Shown here: piece by piece, positions 11,399 to 23,365 of the stretch
Position numbering within the stretch: the stretch's first letter is position 1
How the letters are laid out: each line of letters begins with the position of its first letter
DNA from: Miscanthus floridulus
Lineage: Eukaryota > Streptophyta > Magnoliopsida > Poales > Poaceae
Length of the DNA stretch: 64,000 nucleotides
Reading direction: 5' to 3'
Assembly: GCF_019320115.1 (NCBI RefSeq)
Contig: NC_089584.1
Span: 53,317,633-53,381,632 of the forward strand
Translations under genes and position numbers: made by a program
The notes under the pieces: generated by a model
What the model was told of the DNA's origin: nothing
Database searches by the model: none
Seen by the model: the letters and a program-made list of their open reading frames with translations, nothing else

Positions 11399-12292
11399 CC
11401 TAGGAAGGTAGAGAGATAGATTTCGCCAGCGGTGTGAAATCGAGATCAGATACGGAAAAGGATCGACATCTTGAGAATTCAGGGAACAAATAACGAAGAG
11501 ATAATAGATTTAGACTTATTACTCTCTCAAGTTATAGAATTCCATGGGATAATGTAAAAAATTTACATTGACCAGCAATTAGCCCACCAAAGCCTCTTTG
11601 GATTGAAGGAAGTTCGAATCCCTATAGGGCTGAAAGTCATCATAAACCAAGTCACATCGGCCCGTTAATTATGATAGGGAAGGAAAAGGCTGTGTGTCTA
11701 ACAAATGCCTAGTTGATTTCTCGAAGCCGCTAGAAAGAAGCTTGTGGCTTTCCCCAATGGGCATTTGGTTGAACAAACAAGGGGAAAGTGTCCACGCATT
11801 TTAGCCCTTACAAACACTAGAACAGCTCTACAAGCATGGAGAGAAGACCTAGGTGATATCACAAGGTTTCTTCTAACTGCAGTAGCTGATTCTCGCTCGA
11901 CAAGGTGCTAAGATGGGAGTCACAATCACCCTACGCACATGAATTCTTCTAACCACTTGAGACCTTCATAGCAAAAGGATAGACCATGGAGGGTCTGGCG
12001 GAGTTAGGAGCACTCGAGGAGGTAGATAGAAGAGAAACATGGCTGAATTGTTGAGTTGCTCCTGCCAGGGTCGGATAAGCATTTTATAGCTGGCCAAGAA
12101 AGATGAGTTCAAGTGCCCGTGAAGCAATGATGCTCTCGTAAAAGTTTTGAAGCATGGGCTCATGAGCAGACATAGAAGAGGACAAATAGTAGATGCCAGA
12201 TCGGGATTCTTTACCCATGACTGCAGACCTATTGGGGGTGTTGGCGTGATAATTTTGGAATAAAATTACTTTTATCCCAAAATTGGGGGGCA

Positions 12293-13553
12293 TGTGTTTA
12301 CACCAAAATTTGGAAGAAGAGTCACAGGGACTTGAAAGCTCCCAAGATCATGTCAACATGGAATCAATTACGTGCGGATCGAGATCAGCTAATTCGAATG
12401 CTGCACTGGAATCGACTTTCTTCAGGCAGTTCTGGCAGATAATGACAAAGGCTACGATCGGCGCCAGGACAAAACATGATGGACTCTACAAAAGGGGAAA
12501 GATTAGAGTCCAAGTTATCTTAAATTAGGAATGTTTTCTCTAGGGTCAAAAATTGTGATGAGTCATGCTTAGATAGGAGTCATGCATAGGTCCTGGGTAT
12601 AAATACCGAACCCCAGCTATTGTAAAAACAACATTCAATCCAATATACAAGTCATTTACTTTTTTAGCTCCAGCCACCCCTTAGGAGTAGGAGTTGAGTA
12701 GATCTCGATGAGTTCTTCAGCAAGTATAGCTGCATCGATCCGATCGACCTCCACTGCTTGTTGTAAGTACCATCATGGCTTATACCTCTGTTTGTATGGC
12801 TACAACAATCTGGTCGACCTCCACTATGACTCTGGTATAAGTGATTATCGATTCTTGCCTAGTTCAAGTACGGCTACATCGATCCGGTCGACCCCCACTG
12901 CATGAACTAGATCAAGGTCAAGTTATCGGCTCTACCTTAGAATAGCACTCTTTGGTAGATTCATTAAGTTACCGATATTGCTTATTGTTTTCATTATTTA
13001 TCGAAATTACAACAATATCACTCTACCCGATTGGGATTGATCTAGATCGGCCTTATATATTGTTTCGCCCATCGTTTGTTAATCTAAAACTGATCTAATC
13101 TATGCATTAAATGACGAGTTATGTTTTATCGGCTGTTTTACATCAATCTTGATCGTGCATAGTGTGCGGTTAGAGCATGTTGTGTCTTGAGTAGATTTAT
13201 TGGCTAGCGAAAACCGTTCCATGGCCTGTTATCATGGCCTGTGTGATTTTGCCTCACACCCCACTATTAGCACCATGGAGTGGGGTTCGTTATATAGTAT
13301 ATCTATTCCTGATAAGGCATGACTTTAATTGTGCGCTATGCCTGAATCGACTGTTTTAGCCGATATCGAGTGCTTTCATGAACAGTTGCATCACGAGACC
13401 ATCGAAGTAGAGATAGGTTGAAAGATGTGTTAGCCCCATGATCTTATTATTGTATTATGGCCTACATGATTCTGCCTCATGCCCCACTGATATTAGTAAT
13501 GAGTTAGGGTCGTTGAGTCTATTGTTATTTCTATGGCCTGCATGATTCTGCCT
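12293..13553 (+). mobile_element. Right LTR of the gag-PR Gypsy element, 3' end truncated
   Basis: Starts TGTGTTTACACC right after the polypurine tract. U3 matches the left LTR for 290 bases, then continues into a TATA box, a leader with AACAACATTCAATCC and about 900 bases of downstream LTR. Two short motifs recur within it: a GATC-GTCGACC-CCACTGC segment (12,735 and 12,875 areas) and ATGGCCTG-ATGATTCTGCCTCA (three times, near 13,225, 13,455 and 13,532). The third is cut at 13,553, where unrelated LTR-like sequence begins, so the true end with CA is lost. Confidence 0.7.
12598..12605 (+). promoter_or_regulatory. LTR TATA box
   Basis: TATAAATA lies 305 bases into the right LTR and is followed by an A-rich leader, as expected for the U3/R junction. 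The corresponding segment is absent from the left LTR. Confidence 0.6.
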
Positions 13554-14344
13554 AATGAGGACATGACACCCATGCATATGACCATGTTTGGTGCATGGGA
13601 TGGAGAAGGAGACCAGCAAGGGTGTCCAAGTCAAGAAGGAGGCCCGAGGCTAATTCGGTTTGAGTCCCCGAGGTGGAGGCCCAAAGCAACTCAAGTTTGA
13701 GTCTGCCTCGGAATCCAGGACCAGTCTGCTTTAAACTGGTCACCTAGGACGCATCTGGACTCCGTTTTCAATGATCCACATATGGATGGAAAGATAATTT
13801 GATAAGGAAACTAATCCAAGTGGTTTCACATCAAAACCTCTTCGGAATCAACAGGAATCATCGAAACAATTCAGCATCCAGAATCTACCAGGGTGCTGCG
13901 ACACCTTCTTTTGGTCCGTTGGACCGTGTATCGTGTTTGGGCCCATTAGGGGGCGTGTCCAGGGTAGGCGACGACCCTAAGACCTTTATAATCATATGCC
14001 GCCGCCATCATTAGGTTTTGGGTTTTGCTTAGATTATTCTGTCAAGAAACAGTTTCGCCGGTCATCGGTTTGTGAGACCCCAACTCGTGAGATTAATCAT
14101 TCATCTGCAATTTGGTTGCTTTCTTTCTCGTTCTTGCTTGTGTTCTTCGTTGCGTAGGCAGGGATTAGCCTTTTTGGCGAGGTCAACCTAGTCTGTGACT
14201 TGGTTGATAACCAGAGGAGCTGTGGTGCTAAGATTGCAGGGTTCGATCTTTCGATCTAAAGCTGGATCGGTGTGTCATTCTCCACCACAACGATAGTTAC
14301 CATCACCTGACGGAAGATTGAGATCCCCGTCTCCATTAAGAGAG
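13554..14344. mobile_element. LTR-like fragment of an unassigned retroelement
   Basis: An abrupt change from the Gypsy LTR at 13,553 starts this block. It has a GGCCCGAGG/CCCCGAGG-rich first third, a CCCATTAGGGGGCGTGTCC segment, TTTATAATCATATGCC as a weak TATA candidate, and a pyrimidine-rich leader ending near ACCATCACCTGACGG. It resembles the R-U5 of grass Gypsy LTRs, but I cannot name the family. No coding potential was seen. The right edge is set by the start of the pol fragment, so both limits are approximate. Confidence 0.4.
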
Positions 14345-16713
14345 GGGCAAAAGAGAGGTCTCCATTATCTTAGCAAGAGGAATCGAGGCCAATCTAGAGA
14401 AAACTGACGCAATCCAACCCCTGACCTCAAGAAACCTAGCATATTGGCTCATAGGAAGACTAGCGGCACTAAATAGATTTTTTTCAAGGTCCACGGAGTG
14501 AGGGTTCCCCTGCTTTGAAGTACTAAAAAACACAGATCCATACAGCTAGGGACCCCAACAACAAAAGGCCTTTGAGGACTTGAAGGTCTATCTGCACAAC
14601 CTAACAACCCTCGCCAGCCCCCAACCCAGCGAACCACTCCTCCTATATGTCACAGCCTCGCCACATGCTATTAGTGTAGTACTAATAAAACAAAATCAAG
14701 AAGAGCATCAAAAGAAGTAGCTACCAGTGTATTATGTATCCGAAACCCTCGACTGAGCAAAAAATTCTATATAGAAATGGAGAAGGTAGCATACACAGTT
14801 GTCATGGCCTCCAAAAAATTGAAGCACTATTTCCAGGCACACAAGATCACTATACCCTTGAGTTTCCTGCTTGACAACATCTTCAAGAACCCACAAGCCA
14901 TAGGTCAAATAGGAAAACGGGCCACCGAAATCAATGACTTCGCAATAGAGTTCGTCAGGAGAAACACAATCAAATCTCAGACCCTCACAAACTTTTTGGC
15001 AGATTGGACCCACGACACGCACAATACAACAGAAGTTCTAGAATAGCAGCAATCTTAACCTTGCTAGCTGGTATCAAACTCAGATATGTAGCAAGGCTAG
15101 AATTCTAATGCACAAACAACAGTGCAGAATACGAAGCAATCATATTGGCTCTATCAAAGCTCCACGCACTCTCAGTAAGGCGAGCAATCATCAAAACCGA
15201 CTCCCAGGTCACCTCCGACTACATTGAGAAAAGCTTCAAAGCCAGAGATCTCGAATTACAGAAGTACTTGCACACAGTACGCAAGATTGAGAGTTTCTTC
15301 CTAGGAATCATGACCGAACCAATCCCGAGATCAGAGAATAGCAAGGCTGACAAAGTAGCAAAAGCCACAGCTCAAGGCATCACCTTACCCTTAGATGTTT
15401 TCTATGAGGTTATCAATCAACCCTTGATAGAACTAAACATAAAAGCACCAAAGCTCATCAACACAATACATAGCGAAGACTAGAGAGCACCCATAATGGC
15501 TTATCTCAAAGGATATCATGAACCAGAAACCAAAGAGGAAGAAAAAAGGATGCAGCAGAGGACATGAGGGTATAGAATCATCAATGATGAACTACACAAG
15601 GCTAGCATAATAGCACCACTGCTCAAGTGTGTCACATCTAGCGAGGGAAAACAATTGTTAAAGGAGATACACGAGGGTTCATGCGGTTCCCACAACTAAC
15701 CTAGGGCTCTAGTGGGCAAAGTATTTAGACAAGGGTGTTACTGGCCAACATCAATCAACGACGCAGCCTCGCTAGTGCATCATTGTGAAGGTTGCTAACT
15801 CTTAGCAATGCACTCAAACAGACCACATGATCAAACCACCCTAATCTACCCAATATGGCCTCTATAGTGATGGGCAATGGACCTAGTCAAACCATTACCA
15901 ACAGCTCCAGGAAACCTCCGCTATGCGGTAGTCACCGTCGAGTACTTCACCAAATGGATAAAAGCAAAGTCACTAGCTACAATAACCTCACACACTGTCA
16001 AAAGAATCTTCTGGCAACAAATCATATGTCGCTTTAGAGTGCCAAGAGAACTCATAGTAGACAACGGAACCCAATTCAACATCAAAGTATTCAAGGAGTT
16101 CTATATGTAGATAGGAACAAAGCTGTGCTTCACCTCAATAAGACACCCTCAATCTAATGGCCTCGTTGAAAGAGCAAACAATATAATCCTCTAAGGCATC
16201 TCCAGAAGGTTACATGGCAGACCGAAGGGAAAATGGGCAGAGGAACTCACCTCAGTCATATGGTCACATAATACCTTTGAGTCAAGGGCAACAAAATTAA
16301 CCCCCTTCAAACTCCTCTTTAGAGAAGAAGTCGTCCTCCTAGAAGAGCTCACTCACAAATCACCAAGAGTGACCTTTGCAAAAGATGGAACAAGCACCCT
16401 CAATGAAGAACAGTTAACAAAAGACATCATAGAAGAACTCAGATGCCAAGCAGTCAACAACCTTCGCTTATATCAAGCTAAAACTATCTGGTGGCGAGAC
16501 AAGAAAGTGAACCCCTGCCAAATTAACATAGGAGATATGGGGCAAGTCAGAAAACAAAACACGAAGATGGCAGGAAAGCTCCAACCAAAATGGGTAGGCC
16601 CATACTTGGCTACTCTAGCAAGCAGACCCAGAGCATACAATCTCCAAGATAGCGAGGGTAACCAACAACCTCACACTTGGAACATAGATGACCTTCAAAA
16701 ATACTATCCCTAA
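14345..16713 (+). pseudogene. pol: Tat-lineage Gypsy pol fragment: RT end, RNase H, second RNase H, integrase
   Basis: Starts inside the RT thumb (ARGIEANLEKTDAIQPL, GRLAALNRFFSRSTE). The first RNase H follows at 14,560-15,046 (EKVAYTVVMASKKLKHYFQAHKI). A second RNase H is at 15,060-15,483 (IKTDSQVTSDYIEKSF, IPRSENSKADKVAKA). Two RNase H domains in series are the hallmark of the Tat lineage. Integrase follows: an HHCC finger around 15,660-15,800 and core Asp residues in MDLVKPLP and IVDNGTQF. The third core residue is Glu in NGLVERAN, and the C-terminal part ends DDLQKYYP. Stops interrupt it; most fit CAG/CAA to TAG/TAA or TGG to TAG/TGA. Everything upstream of the RT thumb is missing. Not functional. 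Confidence 0.9.
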
Positions 16714-17008
16714 CGGCGCCTTAGCGTGCACTTGCACAATGTAATTTTCCTTTTTTTCATTCAACAATGTAAAAACTCAGCGCTGCACTCTTTTTCCTTG
16801 CAAAGGTGCGCAACATTTTTTAATGAGGCAGTCTTTCTACCCTCTAATGTAATATTTATTCCCCAAAACTCCAACCTCCGCTGAAATGGGTGGGTCACGG
16901 CCAACCCATCCTCAACGATGAAAAAGCACAGGTAAAGATTTGTACCAAGTAGGGCCTCCAACCTATCTACCCTCACTCAGTACAAAAGATTCCTCCAAAC
17001 CTCACAAA
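16714..17008 (+). other. Start of the 3' untranslated region of the Tat element
   Basis: Noncoding DNA between the pol stop and the inserted solo LTR. It has CT-rich runs and no open frame of note. It ends CCTCACAAAAG, and CAAACCCCACCC resumes after the solo LTR at 21,599, so the Tat 3' region continues on the other side. Confidence 0.6.
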
Positions 17009-20000
17009 AGTTACGGCAGAACCAACCAATTTATAAGAGCACAAGTATAATGGCAACCACCGAAGCGATTGCACTATCATACTTGAGCCCATATGAAACC
17101 GATAGTCCATTGAGTATCACAAAGGATCTCAAATAATCCAACACACAACCAAGATCATACAGGATTCAACATACAAGCCACATGTTCCTTAAGTCCACAA
17201 GTAGTTCAACATACATGGGAGTACAAAAAGTGTTATTACATCCCAAGTTCAAATGTAGTTGTAGCAGAAGCAAATATAGTTTTAAAACTAACATTACACA
17301 CCCTTGTTCAAATACATGCTAGTTCATGTTCCATTCCAACAAAAGCATCATAGATTAAATATATAGAAGTGCCTTGCCCATAGCCTACTCCTCATCCATA
17401 GTGGGACAGAAGCAACTCTTACAATATCCATGATAGACTGTGTTATCTACAACAAGTGGGAAATAAACCCTGAGTACAAGAAGGTACTCATCTAGACTTA
17501 CCCATCATAAACCAAAAATAAAGTGACTCCAAGGATCATGCAAGGCTTTATAAGTGGAGCTAGCTTGACAACATTTTGCATAAAAAGCCACTAGTTGAGC
17601 TATACATTTTATAATTCGATTCCAAGTTAATTGTAGCTATTCATCTCTAGATTAGCATCTATCCTGTGCCAAACATGTGATGTATGATTATGTAGCATGA
17701 CAGTAATAACCATAGCCAGTGTAACATTCCCATGTTCATCATAACCATCAAATTCCATAGTTCAATTACTATGATGTTGGAGCTAATCAAGTTTCTCACT
17801 ATTCGGGAGAGATGACGATTTGAATCGGTTGCAACTAGCTGGGCAGTTATTCCTAATACAAACCCACGCTACCCTACCTAGGTCACGTCAGGGACACTAC
17901 CGGATGCTAGGTCGATTAGGACTCTAACCTACCCTTGGCCTCACACTGGCTCCCCATACATCCTTACTACCTCTAGTGTGTACACTCTAATAGAATGAGG
18001 CCTAGCCTAAGTTGATCTACTCGACTTCGTGGTCAGAACGAGTTATATGGCCAACTAAGTGAGAGGCATGCGTTCAATCTCGGTAGAAGTGCCAGCGATG
18101 GTACTGTCCTTAATCGATATAGGCAGGATCAACATAGCCAACCCAACCCCATTGGTATACCAATTCCCGCCCGGTCTCCACTTAGATAACATCCAATGGT
18201 TATTTTCCATGATAGCAAATATAGCCAGCCATGCTTTGGTATCCACCTATATCTCGTAGGTGATAGGAAATCACCCAACTTCTACCTACTAAGCATTGAT
18301 AAGCATATGTTCGATCCTGGACCTACATAGGGTTCAAGGTATATTTTTGGACAAGGTAGTCTATGCATCAAGTGGTTCCAATCAACTTCTATAAGCTAAT
18401 GCATCAAGCATAAAAGGACTCAAGTTGATATTTGTAAAACATAGGAGGCTTAGAATGCTCTGGGGCTTGCCTTTCAGAAAGGAAGTAGGCCTATGCTCTG
18501 GGCACTCTGGTAATTCTTTTGGGGCTTGCTCTTCACTTTCTAGAGCTAGTTACTATGGTGTCTCCTGGTCTTCTTCCTCCACTTCCTCGAATTCCAGCAA
18601 CGTTATCCCTTCCAGCGATCCTATATGCATGAGTACAAAATAAGATACAAGAATGCATAGGGAGTGACATGGATGATATGATATGATGAAATGCATAATC
18701 ATAAATGTCCTTAGCAGCAAGTTATTAGGGTGATAACAAGATTAACTTTCTTTTACTGAGTAGGTGTATATCTCTTCTTTAGTAACTTAAACAAACTTCT
18801 AATTAAAGCATTTTCTAGACCGCAAGACAACAGTCACTTGCTTTGACCATAACTGGAGTTTTACACACCCAAACAATATGATTGTGGACTTTGTAGAAAT
18901 CTTATAAAATTGTTTACAACTTTGTTATTGATAAGTTTCACAGAAAAGATCATTCTCATCATGAGGTTGTTACCACAACAGAAACTTCACATGCAACCCT
19001 CCAGTTGAATTATAAAGCAATAATTAACTAGCTACCTATAACCAATTAATTTTGAGCACAACTACTCATATCAACAGATCATATGCATCACACGTACCAT
19101 AGAAAACATCATGGTTAAGCCCAAATAATTTACTTATAGGCATTTATTAATTTCCATATATAATAAGGTGATTTAAAGGATAAATATTTCTAGTGCTCAA
19201 TAAATTCTGAGAAAATTATAGTAGCTTACTCCTAACTTCAGTAGTCTACTATATGAATTTCATTCCAATTCGATTAGTCTAGCAACCTCTACGAAAATGG
19301 CAAGTTGCATAGGCTTATTTTAGTAAAAATACTTTAGCCTAGTGAAAAGTGTCAAACAACAGATTTCATAATTTTCCTACTTTCATCCTAGCATAAGAAC
19401 ATTGTGTAACAATTTTCATGATCATAAGTTATGTATATTTACCCCAATTAATTTCACTAGGAGCTAGCAATTAATTAAGGTTAAATAGTAAAACCATATT
19501 TCAAGTATGCCTACTATAGGTTTAGTATTTTTCCTAGCTAGAGCATGTCAACACAAGACCAACAAAATTGAATCACATTTTTAGCACTTCGCTAGCTCAA
19601 ATTATGCATTTTACAAGATATAAACTATTTTAAAAGCACTTAACTAGCTTAATTTAATTCCCCTAGAAAAATACACCAAACAGTAGGTTTTATATTTTTA
19701 TCAAATAGTACCCATCATGGTGAATCCAACAAAATTTGGTTCACTCAATTTGGATACTCCTAGCTCAAGATATAAATTTTTGAAGTTTGAATTCCTTTCT
19801 GAAAAGAATAAAGAAAACATTTAAAACTTAAAATCGCTACGTGCACCCGGTTGCAGTGTACCCAGAGATAGACAGCTGGGTCCTACGGTCAATGGGCCCC
19901 ACATGTCACACACACAGAGCAGGGGCAACAGTTGACTGGTGAGAGCTCGCCGGTGATGAGGTCACCGCCGTTGGACTCAACTCGTCATTGCGCGTCGACT

Positions 20001-21594
20001 GATGGGTTAGGTTGGTCGGGAGGCTCACCGGAGCTACCTCACCGACGGGCATGGCGGCTCAGTGGCGATGGACTTGCCATCTCTAGAGATGACACAGCTA
20101 GGTGAGTGGAGCTACTAAGTTAGGAGGTAATAGCAGAGCTCTAGGAATTGGTCAGAGCTACGGCGAAGCGGTAGTGAGCTCCGGCCACGTGCATGGTGGC
20201 ACAACAACACGAGCGCACGGCGGTGGTGCCTCCTGTTCCAATGAGATGGCGATTGGTGATAGGTCTCCATCATGGGACAAGCTGCTAGAGTTCATGGCGG
20301 TGCTGAAATGCACGCTAGAGGGGGACGACGAGGTCTAGCCAGGGCCAGCCGTGGCGAGCTTGAGCTCACGGCCATGGTGGACGCGCATGGCTCGAATGTG
20401 CGTTCTCGCACGGTTGCTGCGGTAGCGGTTTAATGAGCCACAATGTGAGCTTCTGTGACCTAAAGTGATGACGGACCAAATAAGAGGAAGGTAGAAGGAG
20501 CAGGGGAGATGGCTAGCCATGGACGAGCTCGAAGCTCGGTGGTGCACCGTGGCCATGGCAGCGATGGCAATGGCCTGAGGGCCCTCACCTTGGCTCGAGA
20601 GGTGACAATGGTGGTTCGGGGAGGTAGAAGAGATGGTGGTGGAGCTATGGGTGAGATGGATTGGTCGAAGGTGCGGTAGTGGGGGTGTGCAAGGACAATG
20701 GTGGTGCGCGCTGTTGTTGCTGCCGTAGAGGGAGAGTAGAGGGACGAAGGGCACAAATGAGCGAGGGGGAGGAAGTAGCGCCTTGTCTTAGCCCTTGGGC
20801 ACACCAACACGATGGTAGTGGGGGCAACCACGACACATGCCAGCCACATGCCAGCCACGACCTATGGCTAGTTGTCCACAACGGCGCGGCGAAGGGCCGG
20901 TTTAGGCCATGTGACGAGCCAAATTCGCGCCTCCTTAACTCCTAATCTAGTCTGAGTTAGCAAAAAGTCCATTAATCAAAATTGTAGAGCTACACCAGAT
21001 CTCCAACTTTTCTTTAGGAAGCATTGCCAAGTTCTCACTAGTTTTCAAGTTATAAATCTCCAAAGTGGTGTACCTTGAAACTAGAAATCCGCTCCCAGAC
21101 AACAAAATTCTTAAGTCCCTAAACAACATTTGATTGCTTCTTATGGGCCCTATTTGACCACATTAGGCATTGAATTAGCTCATGACCCTTAAATAATATT
21201 TGTTACCCATGTCAAGAACTACAACTTTTATTAAGGGTGTACGGTCATGCAAACAATCTAAACTATAGTTCAACTCTAGTCAAAGTAGTATCATGAAAAA
21301 TAAAGTTTTGAGTAAATTAGGACTTAGAAGCAAAATTGGCCCATGTCATGAATACAAACATTGATCCATTTTCCATCCTAGATTTGTTTAAGGTGTTTTT
21401 GTGACCTCACAACCATCTCTTGGATTGGTCACACATGATCACAACCATATACATGTATATGATCAACATCACATGTGACAAGGATAAGGTGAATGAAATA
21501 AAACTTCATATGCTCATGCTCATGAATGCTTGAATGATGTTTGTGCTCATGAAATGCAAGTGCTAAATGAAATGCTTAACACTAGGGTGTTACA
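17009..21594 (-). mobile_element. Solo LTR of a chromovirus (Tekay/Del-like), 4.6 kb
   Basis: Reads on the minus strand: start TGTAACACCCTAGTG at 21,594, end near CGTAACT at 17,009. It aligns over its whole length with the LTR at 57,724-62,497, which is attached to chromovirus pol. Shared landmarks are the AACCAACCAATTTATAAGAG end, the TACTCAGCTAGACTTACC segment, and a GC-rich 1-kb stretch (about 19,900-20,950). Flanks share ACAAAAG (17,004-17,010 and 21,592-21,598), consistent with a 5-bp target duplication within that run. No internal element sequence adjoins either end, so it is a solo LTR left by LTR-LTR recombination. Its terminal bases at 17,009 are degraded. Confidence 0.8.
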
Positions 21595-22027
21595 AAAGCA
21601 AACCCCACCCGCCCTTAAGATAAGGATGAACGCGAAGGTCAAAACAAGTGAGCATCCTCGCAAAGCGCCAGGGGCTCACAAAAGCAAACCCCACCCGACC
21701 TTAAGACATGGACGGATGCGGAGGTCAAAACAAGTGAGCACCCTCGCAAAAGTGCTAGGGACTCACAAAAGGAAACCTCACCCACCCTTAAGATAAGGAT
21801 GGACATGGAGGTCAAAACAAGTGAGCAACCTCGCAAAGCGCCAGGGGCTCACAAAAGCAAACCCCACCCGCCCTAAAGATAAGGATGGACGCAGAGGTCA
21901 AGACAAGTGAGCACCCTCGCAAAGCGCTAGGGGCTCACAAAAAGCAACCCCCCCACCCTTAAGATAAGGACGGATGCGGAGGTCAAAACAATTCAGCACC
22001 CTCGCAAAAATGCTAGGGGCTCACATC
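21595..22027 (+). repeat. Five tandem copies of an 86-87-bp unit (Tat 3' region)
   Basis: AAAGCAAACCCCACCC recurs at 21,595, 21,681, 21,768, 21,854 and 21,941. Each unit also carries TTAAGATAAGGATG, GGTCAAAACAAGTGAGCA and CCTCGCAAAGCGC-AGGGGCTCAC, with 10-15 percent variation by eye. Tandem repeats in the 3' untranslated region are known for Tat-lineage elements and can seed satellites. Not a CRISPR array: there are no unique spacers. Confidence 0.9.
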
Positions 22028-23365
22028 ATAAACGCCCCATATCCCCATGATACAAAGACAGACACAGTGCCACCCATCCTCAAAACAAAAGGATAGAAAC
22101 GAGGGTTAAAGCATGTGAACACTCTCATAAAGCAAAACAACCCTAACCAAAGGGCATCCTCATAACGCTGACTCAAAATCCAATAGCACAAAAACAAAAG
22201 GGGCCCCACAAAAATACTAAATCAATCGTCAAAATTCAAAAACAAGACCAATCACCTCAAACGACGCATTCACACCACACACCAACCTCACCAACAAAAC
22301 ATCAATCTCTCATAAACCAACCGCATTCACCACTACATCGAGAAACAAATTGACTGAGATTAAATGCTCCACAAACAAACCACCCACCCAATCAACATTA
22401 AAAACAAACCACCACACAAAAATTCAACAGCTGGTTCACCCTATAAATACCACCCCAATCCACCCAATGGGTCGATCAGCAACCACAACAACAGCCACAA
22501 TCCTCAACCTCCCCACACTCAAAAATGCCTCTCAAACCTTCAAACCCTCGCAAGAGAAAAGCCCCGCCTAAAAAACCACCAAACCCCACCCTCAACAATC
22601 CAAACGAGGGTACCACAAGAACAAACATAACGCTAGGGACAGCCAGAACAATCTCATCCATGAGCCCAATCAACGTAGTCCCAAAGCCTAGAGCACTCGG
22701 GGGATACTGCATGAAAAATGTAACATCCCCCCGAGTGCTCCCTCGCCACCAATCTCGAGCCCTAGAGCGAAGGGATCGCTAACACCTCCTACTGGAAGCT
22801 GATGCGCGCCAGCCGACACCTCTGCTCAACTATGTAGCCCTGAGGACCGCATATATCTAGCAACCCTTGGCCAAAGGTTCAGTGGAAGCAAAGTCGACAA
22901 GGACTACGACGCCATCCACCAATAATTCAAGAGGAGGGGTTTCAATCCCACCCTCCTACAAGTGGGCAATTAGCTGCATGCCAAAGAAGCTTCTCTAAGA
23001 ACAAGAACATAAAGGCGCTCTAGGAGAAACTCACGCTCAAAGTAGCACAGAGCCTCGTGGGGTCCAAGCTCCACAAGAAGGAAACCTGTGACCCCCGTGG
23101 CCAACCAAGACAGCATCAACTAATATCACCGTCACCAAGGCGACAATAAATCACTGAGGGCTCACCAAGGTTTATCATCAATTGGCTAGTAGCACCAAAA
23201 CTGTCACATCATCCTCCACATAGACAATAATCAAGAAAGTTCACCACGGCAAACCCTCGATGTATTTAGAACTAGCACTGCTATGTAACCCCCGTCAAAG
23301 AAAATAAAGTCAAACCTAGCATCCTTCTCTTATTCTATTTTCACCCAAAGCGCGTCAAATTTCAA
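22028..23365. other. Noncoding part of the Tat 3' region with TATA-like box and strong hairpin
   Basis: Pro/Thr-rich open frames on the + strand look compositional (A/C-rich DNA) and I do not call them. CTATAAATACC at 22,441 resembles an LTR core promoter. At 22,691-22,740 an inverted repeat (GAGCACTCGGGGG-AT / AT-CCCCCCGAGTGCTC) flanks a 19-base loop with TGCATGAAAAATG. The GGGGGATAC-TG boundary resembles a polypurine tract next to an LTR start, so an internal LTR end may lie here. The remainder to 23,365 shows nothing recognisable. Confidence 0.45.

Larger units (their letters stand above)
9951..12582. repeat. Right copy of the 2.6-kb direct repeat
   Basis: Counterpart of 1-2,632. It includes the antisense gene (10,527-11,297), about 1 kb of noncoding DNA, the polypurine tract TTGGGGGG at 12,284-12,290 and 290 bases of LTR U3. 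Beyond 12,582 this copy continues into a TATA-containing LTR, unlike the left one. Confidence 0.9.

Noticed and set aside
20335..20945. Several GC-rich frames in the solo chromovirus LTR
   Set aside because: They lie in the GC island of an LTR, overlap on both strands and have no counterpart frames kept in the related LTR at 57,724-62,497.
22350..22782. Overlapping Pro/Thr/Asn-rich + frames
   Set aside because: A/C-rich DNA without stops in two frames at once; no start context, domain or conservation visible.
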